The translations under genes were made by a program, and so were the position numbers. This document shows positions 57,401-64,000 of a DNA stretch of 64,000 nucleotides, one piece after another. The notes under the pieces are model-generated. The model was not told the DNA's origin, did not search any database, and was given only the letters and a program-made list of their open reading frames with translations. Positions within the stretch are counted from its first letter, which is position 1, and the number at the start of each line of letters is the position of its first letter. The DNA is from Gymnothorax reevesii (lineage: Eukaryota; Chordata; Actinopteri; Anguilliformes; Muraenidae), in NCBI GenBank assembly GCA_029721435.1, contig CM056576.1, forward strand, positions 76,266,066 to 76,330,065. The letters run 5' to 3'.

Positions 57401-60400
57401 AGCTCGCTTCCTGGCGGAGATAGCAGCAAATTTACTCCAATTCAGTCATATCGTCACAATTCACTCATGACTGTTACTTTTCCACTGTTACTCACAGAAT
57501 GAGCATTTTTGACACACAGAACTAAAAAAAAAGAAAGTTTTTTAAAAAGTGGATATTTTCACTTCAGAAGCTTATATTCACTTCCCTATGACAAGACAAA
57601 CACATTGCACCAATTGATACATTATATGCATTCCACAGTGATCTGAAGCAGTTCCCAGGCCAGAAACATGCACAGATTCACGTTCTGAGCTTAAAACCTC
57701 AAAGAAGCGTGTTTTCATGAAAGTGCGTATAGCCACAGTTTCAGGGCTCTAGCTCGCTTCCTGGCGGAGATAGCAGCAAATTTACTCCAATTCAGTCATA
57801 TCGTGACAATTCACTCATGTTTGTCACTTTCACACTTTTACTCACAGAATGAACATTTTTGACACACAGAACTAAAAAAAAAGAAAGTTTTTTAAAAAGT
57901 GGATATTTTCACTTCAGAAGCTTATATTCACTTCCCTATGACAAGACATGCACATTGCACCAATCGATACCATATATGCATAGCACAGTGATCTGAAGCA
58001 GTTCCCAGGCCAGAAACATGCACAGATTCACGTTCTGAGCTTAAAACCTCAAAGAAGCGTGTTTTCATGAAAGTGCGTATAGCCACAGTTTCAGCGCTCT
58101 AGCTTGCTTCCTTACAGAGATCGCAGCATATTAACTCCAATTCAGTCATATAGTGACAATTCACTCATGTTTGTCACTTTCCCACTGTTACTCACAGAAT
58201 GAACATTTTTGACACACAGAACTAAAAAAAAAAAGAAAGTTTTATAAAAAGTAGATATCTTCACTTCAGAAGCTTGTGTTCACTTCCCAAAGCAATACAT
58301 GCTCAAAGGACCAATCAATAGCACATATGCATTGCAAAGTGATCTGAAGCAGTTCCCAAGCCAGAAACATGCACAGATTCACGTTCTGAGCTTATAACCT
58401 CAAAGAAGTGTGTTTTAATGAAAGTGCTTATAGCCACAGTTTCAGCGCTCTAGCTCGCTTCCTGGCAGAGATAGCATCAAATTTAGTCCAATTCAGTCAC
58501 ATCCTGACAATTCACTCATGATTGTTACTTTCCCACTGTTACTAACAGAATGAACATTTTTGACACACAGAACTAAAAAAAGAGAAAGTTTTATAAAAAG
58601 TAGATATTTTCACTTCGGAAGCTTGTGTTCACTTCCCAATGGCAATACATGCCCAGTGCACCAATCAATACCAAATATGCATTCCACAGTGATCTGAAGC
58701 TGTTCCCAGGCCAGAAACATGCACAGATTCACGTTCCGAGCTTATAACCTCAAAGAAGCGTGTTTTCATGAAAGTGCGTATAGCCACAGTTTCAGCGCTC
58801 TAGCTCGCTTCCTGCCGGAGATAGCATCAAATTTACTCCAAATCAGTCATATCGTGACAATTCACTCATGCCTGTTTTTTTTCCACTGTTACTCACAGAA
58901 TGAACATTTTTGACACACAGAACTAAAAAAAAAGAAAGTTTTTTAAAAAGTGAATATTTTAAATTCAGAAGCTTATATTCACTTCCCTATGGCAAGACAT
59001 GCACATTGCACAAATCGATACCATATATGCATAGCACAGTGATCTGAAGCAATTCCCAGGCTAGAAACATGCACAGATTCACGTTCTGAGCTTAAAACCT
59101 CAAAGAAGCGTGTTTTCATGAGAGTGCGTATAGCCTCAGTTTCAGCGCTCTAGCTCGCTTCCTTACAGAGATAGCAGCAAATTCACTCCAATTCAGTCAT
59201 ATAATGACAATTCACTCATTTTTGTCACTTTCCTTCTGAGTTACGCACAGAATGAACATTTTTGACACGCTGAACTAAAAAAAAAAGAAAGTTTTTAAAA
59301 AGTGCATATATTCACTTCAGAAGCTTATATTCACTTCCCAATGGCAATACATGCACAAAGGACCATTCGATACCATATATGCATTGCCCAGTGATCTGAA
59401 GCAGTATCCAGGCCAGAAACATGCACAGATTCACGTTCTGAGCTTAAAACCTCAAAGAAGCGTATTTTCATGAAAGTGCGTATAGCCACAGTTTCAGCGC
59501 TCGAGCTCGCTTCCTTACAGAGATAGCAGCATATTAACTCCAATTCAGTCATATCGTGAGAATTCACTCATGTTTGTCACTTTCCCACTGTTACTCACAG
59601 AATGAACATTTTTGACACACAGAATTAAAAAAAAAAGAAAGTTTTATAAAAAGTAGATATTTTCACTTCAGAAGCTTGTGTTCACTTCCCAAAGGCAATA
59701 CATGCTCAAAGGACCAATCAATAGCACATATGCATTGCAAAGTGATCTGAAGCAGTTCCCAAGCCAGAAACATGCACAGATTCACGTTCTGAGCTTATAA
59801 CCTCAAAGAAGTATGTTTTAATGAAAGTGCTTATAGCCACAGTTTCAGCGCTCTAGCTCGCTTCCTGGCAGAGATAGCATCAAATTTAGTCCAATTCAGT
59901 CACATCCTGACAATTCACTCATGATTGTTACTTTCCCACTGTTACTAACAGAATGAACATTTTTGACACACAGAACTAAAAAAAGAGAAAGTTTTATAAA
60001 AAGTAGATATTTTCACTTCGGAAGCTTGTGTTCACTTCCCAATGGCAATACATGCCCAGTGCACCAATCAATACCACATATGCATTCCACAGTGATCTGA
60101 AGCAGTTCCCAGGCCAGAAACATGCACAGATTCACGTTCCGAGCTTAAAACCTCAAAGAAGTGTGTTTTCATGAAAGTGCGTATAGCCACAGTTTCAGCG
60201 CTCTAGCTCGCTTCCTGGCAGAGATAGCATCAAATTTAGTCCAATTCAGTCATATCCTGACAATTCACTCATGATTGTTACTTTCCCACTGTTACTCACA
60301 GAATGAACATTTTTGACACACAGAACTAAAAAAAGAGAAAGTTTTTTAAAAAGTAGATATTTTCACTTCAGAAGCTTGTGTTCACTTCCCAATGGCAATA

Positions 60401-63400
60401 CATGCCCAGTGCACCAATCAATACCACATATGCATTCCACAGTGATCTGAAGCAGTTCCCAGGCCAGAAGCATGCACAGATTCACGATCCAAGCTTAAAA
60501 CCTCAAAGAAGCGTGTTTTTATGAAAGTGCATATAGCCACAGTTTCAGCGCTCTAGCTCGCTTCCTGACAGAGATAGCAGCAAATTCACTCCAATTCAGT
60601 CATATAATGACAATTCACTCATGTTTGTCACTTTCCTACTGAGTTACGCACAGAATGAACATTTTCGACACGCTGAACTAAAAAAAAAGAATTTTTTTTA
60701 AAAAGTGCATATATTCACTTCAGAAGCTTATATTCACTTCCCAATTGCAATACATGCACAAAGGACCATTCGATACCATATATGCATTGCCCAGTGATCT
60801 GAAGCAGTTACCAGGCCAGAAACATGCACAGATTCACGTTCTGAGCTTAAAACCTCAAAGAAGCGTGTTTTCATGAAAGTGCGTATAGCCACAGTTTCAG
60901 GGCTCTTGCTCGCTTCCTGGCGGAGATAGCAGCAAATTTACTCCAATTCAGTCATATCGTCACAATTCACTCATGACTGTTACTTTTCCACTGTTACTCA
61001 CAGAATGAGCATTTTTGACACACAGAACTAAAAAAAAAGAAAGTTTTTTAAAAAGTGGATATTTTCACTTCAGAAGCTTATATTCACTTCCCTATGACAA
61101 GACAAACACATTGCACCAATTGATACATTATATGCATTCCACAGTGATCTGAAGCAGTTCCCAGGCCAGAAACATGCACAGATTCACGTTCTGAGCTTAA
61201 AACCTTAAAGAAGCGTGTTTTCATGAAAGTGCGTATAGCCACAGTTTCAGGGCTCTAGCTCGCTTCCTGGCGGAGATAGCAGCAAATTTACTCCAATTCA
61301 GTCATATCGTGACAATTCACTCATGTTTGTCACTTTCACACTGTTACTCACAGAATGAACATTTTTGACACACAGAACTAAAAAAAAAAGAAAGCTTTTT
61401 AAAAAGTGGATATTTTCACTTCAGAAGCTTATATTCACTTCCCTATGACAAGACATGCACATTGCACCAATCGATACCATATATGCATAGCACAGTGATC
61501 TGAAGCAGTTCCCAGGCCAGAAACATGCACAGATTCACGTTCTGAGCTTAAAACCTCAAAGAAGCGTGTTTTCATGAAAGTGCGTATAGCCACAGTTTCA
61601 GCGCTCAAGCTTGCTTCCTTACAGAGATCGCAGCATATTAACTCCAATTCAGTCATATAGTGACAATTCACTCATGTTTGTCACTTTCCCACTGTTACTC
61701 ACAGAATGAACATTTTTGACACACAGAACTAAAAAAAAAAAGAAAGTCTTATAAAAAGTAGATATCTTCACTTCAGAAGCTTGTGTTCACTTCCCAAAGG
61801 CAATACATGCTCAAAGGACCAATCAATAGCACATATGCATTGCAAAGTGATCTGAAGCAGTTCCCAAGCCAGAAACATGCACAGATTCACGTTCTGAGCT
61901 TAAAACCTCAAAGAAGCGTGTTTTCATGAAAGTGCGTATAGCCTCAGTTTCAGTGCTCTAGCTCGCTTCCTTACAGAGATAGCAGCAAATTCACTCCAAT
62001 TCAGTCATATAATGACAATTCACTCATTTTTGTCACTTTCCTTCTGAGTTACGCACAGAATGAACATTTTTGACACGCTGAACTAAAAAAAAAAGAAAGT
62101 TTTTAAAAAGTGCATATATTCACTTCAGAAGCTTATATTCACTTCCCAATGGCAATACATGCACAAAGGACCATTCGATACCATATATGCATTGCCCAGT
62201 GATCTGAAGCAGTATCCAGGCCAGAAACATGCACAGATTCACGTTCTGAGCTTAAAACCTCAAAGAAGCATGTTTTCATGAAAGTGCGTATAGCCACAGT
62301 TTCAGCGCTCTAGCTCGCTTCCTTACAGAGATAGCAGCATATTAACTCCTATTCAGTCATATCGTGACAATTCACTCATGTTTGTCACTTTCCCACTGTT
62401 ACTCACAGAATGAACATTTTTGACACACAGAATTAAAAAAAAGAAAGTTTTATAAAAAGTAGATATTTTCACTTCAGAAGCTTGTGTTCACTTCCCAAAG
62501 GCAATACATGCTCAAAGGACCAATCAATAGCACATATGCATTGCAAAGTGGTCTGAAGCAGTTCCCAAGCCAGAAACATGCACAGATTCACGTTCTGAGC
62601 TTAAAACCTCAAAGAAGTGTGTTTTAATGAAAGTGCTTATAGCCACAGTTTCAGCGCTGTAGCTCGCTTCCTTACAGAGATAGCAGCATATTAACTCCTA
62701 TTCAGTCATATCGTGACAATTCACTCATGTTTGTCACTTTCCCGCTGTTACTCACAGAATGAACATTTTTGACACGCTGAACTAAAAAAAAGAAGTTTTT
62801 TTAAAAAGTGCATATATTCACTTCAGAAGCTTATATTCACTTCCCAATTGCAATACATGCCCAGTGCACCAATCAATACCACATATGCATTCCACAGTGA
62901 TCTGAAGCAGTTCCCAGGCCAGAAGCATGCACAGATTCACGATCCAAGCTTAAAACCTCAAAGAAGCGTGTTTTCATGAAAGTGCGTATAGCCACAGTTT
63001 CAGCGCTCTAGCTCGCTTCCTTACAGAGATAGCAGCAAATTCACTCCAATTCAGTCATATCATGACAATTCACTCATGTTTGTCACTTTCCTACGGAGTT
63101 ACGCTCAGAATTAACATTTTCGACACGCTGAACTAAAAAAAAAGAAGTTTTTTTAAAAAGTGCATATATTCACTTCAGAAGCTTATATTCACTTCCCAAT
63201 TGCAATACATGCACAAAGGACCATTCGATACCATATATGCATTGCCCAGTGATCTGAAGCAGTTCCCAGGCCAGAAACATGCACAGATTCACGTTCTGAG
63301 CTTAAAACCTCAAAGAAGCGTGTTTTCATGAAAGTGCGTATAGCCACAGTTTCAGGGCTCTAGCTCGCTTTCTGGCGGAGATAGCAGCAAATTTACTCCA

Positions 63401-64000
63401 ATTTAGTCATATCGTGACAATTCACTCATGACTGTTACTTTTCCACTGTTTCTCACAGAATGAACATTTTTGACACACAGAACTAAAAAAAAAGAAAGTT
63501 TTTTAAAAAGTGGATATTTTCACTTCAGAAGCTTATATTCACTTCCCTATGACAAGACAAACACATTGCACCAATTGATACATTATATGCATTCCACAGT
63601 GATCTGAAGCAGTTCCCAGGCCAGAAACATGCACAGATTCACGTTCTGAGCTTAAAACCTCAAAGAAGCGTGTTTTCATGAAAGTGCGTATAGCCACAGT
63701 TTCAGGGCTCTAGCTCGCTTCCTGGCGGAGATAGCAGCAAATTTACTCCAATTCAGTCATATCGTGACAATTCACTCATGACTGTTACTTTTCCACTGTT
63801 TCTCACAGAATGAACATTTTTGACACACACAACTAAAAAAAAAAAGTTTTTTTTAAAAGTGCATATATTCACTTCAGAAGCTTATATTCACTTCCCAATT
63901 GCAATACATGCACAAAGGACCATTCGATACCATATATGCATTGCCCAGTGATCTGAAGCAGTTACCAGGCCAGAAACATGCACAGATTCACGTTCTGAGC
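42476..64000 (+). repeat. Satellite array, ~350-bp monomers, about 61 copies
   Basis: The marker CAGAATGAACATTTT recurs at 42791, 43141, 43493, 43843, 44193 and 44543, giving a 350-352 bp period that continues to the window end. Each monomer has an A-run followed by AAAGTTTTTTAAAAAGTG, one HindIII site in CAGAAGCTTRTRTTCACTTC, and a highly conserved block from AACATGCACAGATTCACG to GCGCTCTAGCTCGCTTCC. Two main variants differ at the junction: CTGTTACTCACAGAATG with GACACACAGAA, or CTGAGTTACGCACAGAATG with GACACGCTGAA. Monomers are arranged in higher-order blocks. There is no gene; short open frames are accidental. A centromeric, pericentromeric or subtelomeric satellite is likely. Confidence 0.97.

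Noticed and set aside
59331..61671. Similar 78-codon minus-strand frames at 59331-59567 and 61435-61671 (also 49066-49287, 55756-55941, 58719-58913)
   Set aside because: They are accidental open stretches in satellite monomers and recur only because the monomers do.
42476..64000. CRISPR array
   Set aside because: Repeats are contiguous 350-bp monomers with no short repeat/spacer alternation, and the genome is eukaryotic.
42476..64000. CENP-B box in the satellite
   Set aside because: TTCG occurs in some monomers, but none I inspected continues with the A and CGGG positions of the box.

Overview
The window is eukaryotic, AT-rich, intron-containing and repeat-dense, and best fits a teleost fish. 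The grounds are many decayed Tc1/mariner elements with long inverted repeats, Rex1-like and I-superfamily LINE fragments, a Ty3/Gypsy gag with a SCAN-like capsid region, hAT-type foldback MITEs, and T-cell receptor alpha/delta-type V segments with 23-type recombination signals. The species cannot be named from the sequence. All coding calls were made by eye; no database search was run.

Layout. 1-3.7 kb: a Tc1 end, then a non-coding ~2 kb unit with weak inverted ends and six copies of a 17-bp motif, then a short tandem duplication. 3.7-8.4 kb: a possible first exon (3744), a decayed second copy of that exon with its upstream DNA (6644), a complete but dead Tc1 element between them (4927-6502), and a large open last exon (7162-8303) of an uncharacterised protein faintly like C2orf78/DUF4629 proteins. 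8.5-12.7 kb: transposon and LINE remnants. 12.7-30.9 kb: a direct segmental duplication (copy A 12720-21285, copy B 22633-30873, 1.35 kb spacer), each copy carrying one TCR alpha/delta V pseudogene with leader exon, V exon and recombination signal. 30.9-34.7 kb: a Gypsy gag on the minus strand, split by a ~1.9 kb insertion that itself holds a 712-bp TTAA-type element.

36.2-37.4 kb holds the most complete gene: TATA box, signal-peptide exon, short intron, and a second exon with 19 apparently identical copies of a 33-bp repeat (DKEAGVAEDEP), stop and AATAAA. It encodes a secreted, very acidic repetitive protein of about 269 residues. Its plan resembles fish egg cortical-alveolus polyproteins (hyosophorin/apo-polysialoglycoprotein), but its repeat has no glycosylatable residue, so that identity is only a hypothesis.

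38.1-40.4 kb is a ~2.3 kb element with long inverted ends and an 8-bp target duplication. 40.7-42.3 kb is a well preserved Tc1 element whose transposase carries one visible stop codon. A 100-N assembly gap follows, then 21.5 kb of tandem ~350-bp satellite monomers with one HindIII site each, clear higher-order duplications and at least one visible chimeric monomer, running off the end of the window.

There is no operon-like organisation. The biology is a TCR V-gene neighbourhood shaped by segmental duplication, one repetitive secreted-protein gene, and a satellite array that may be centromeric, pericentromeric or subtelomeric.
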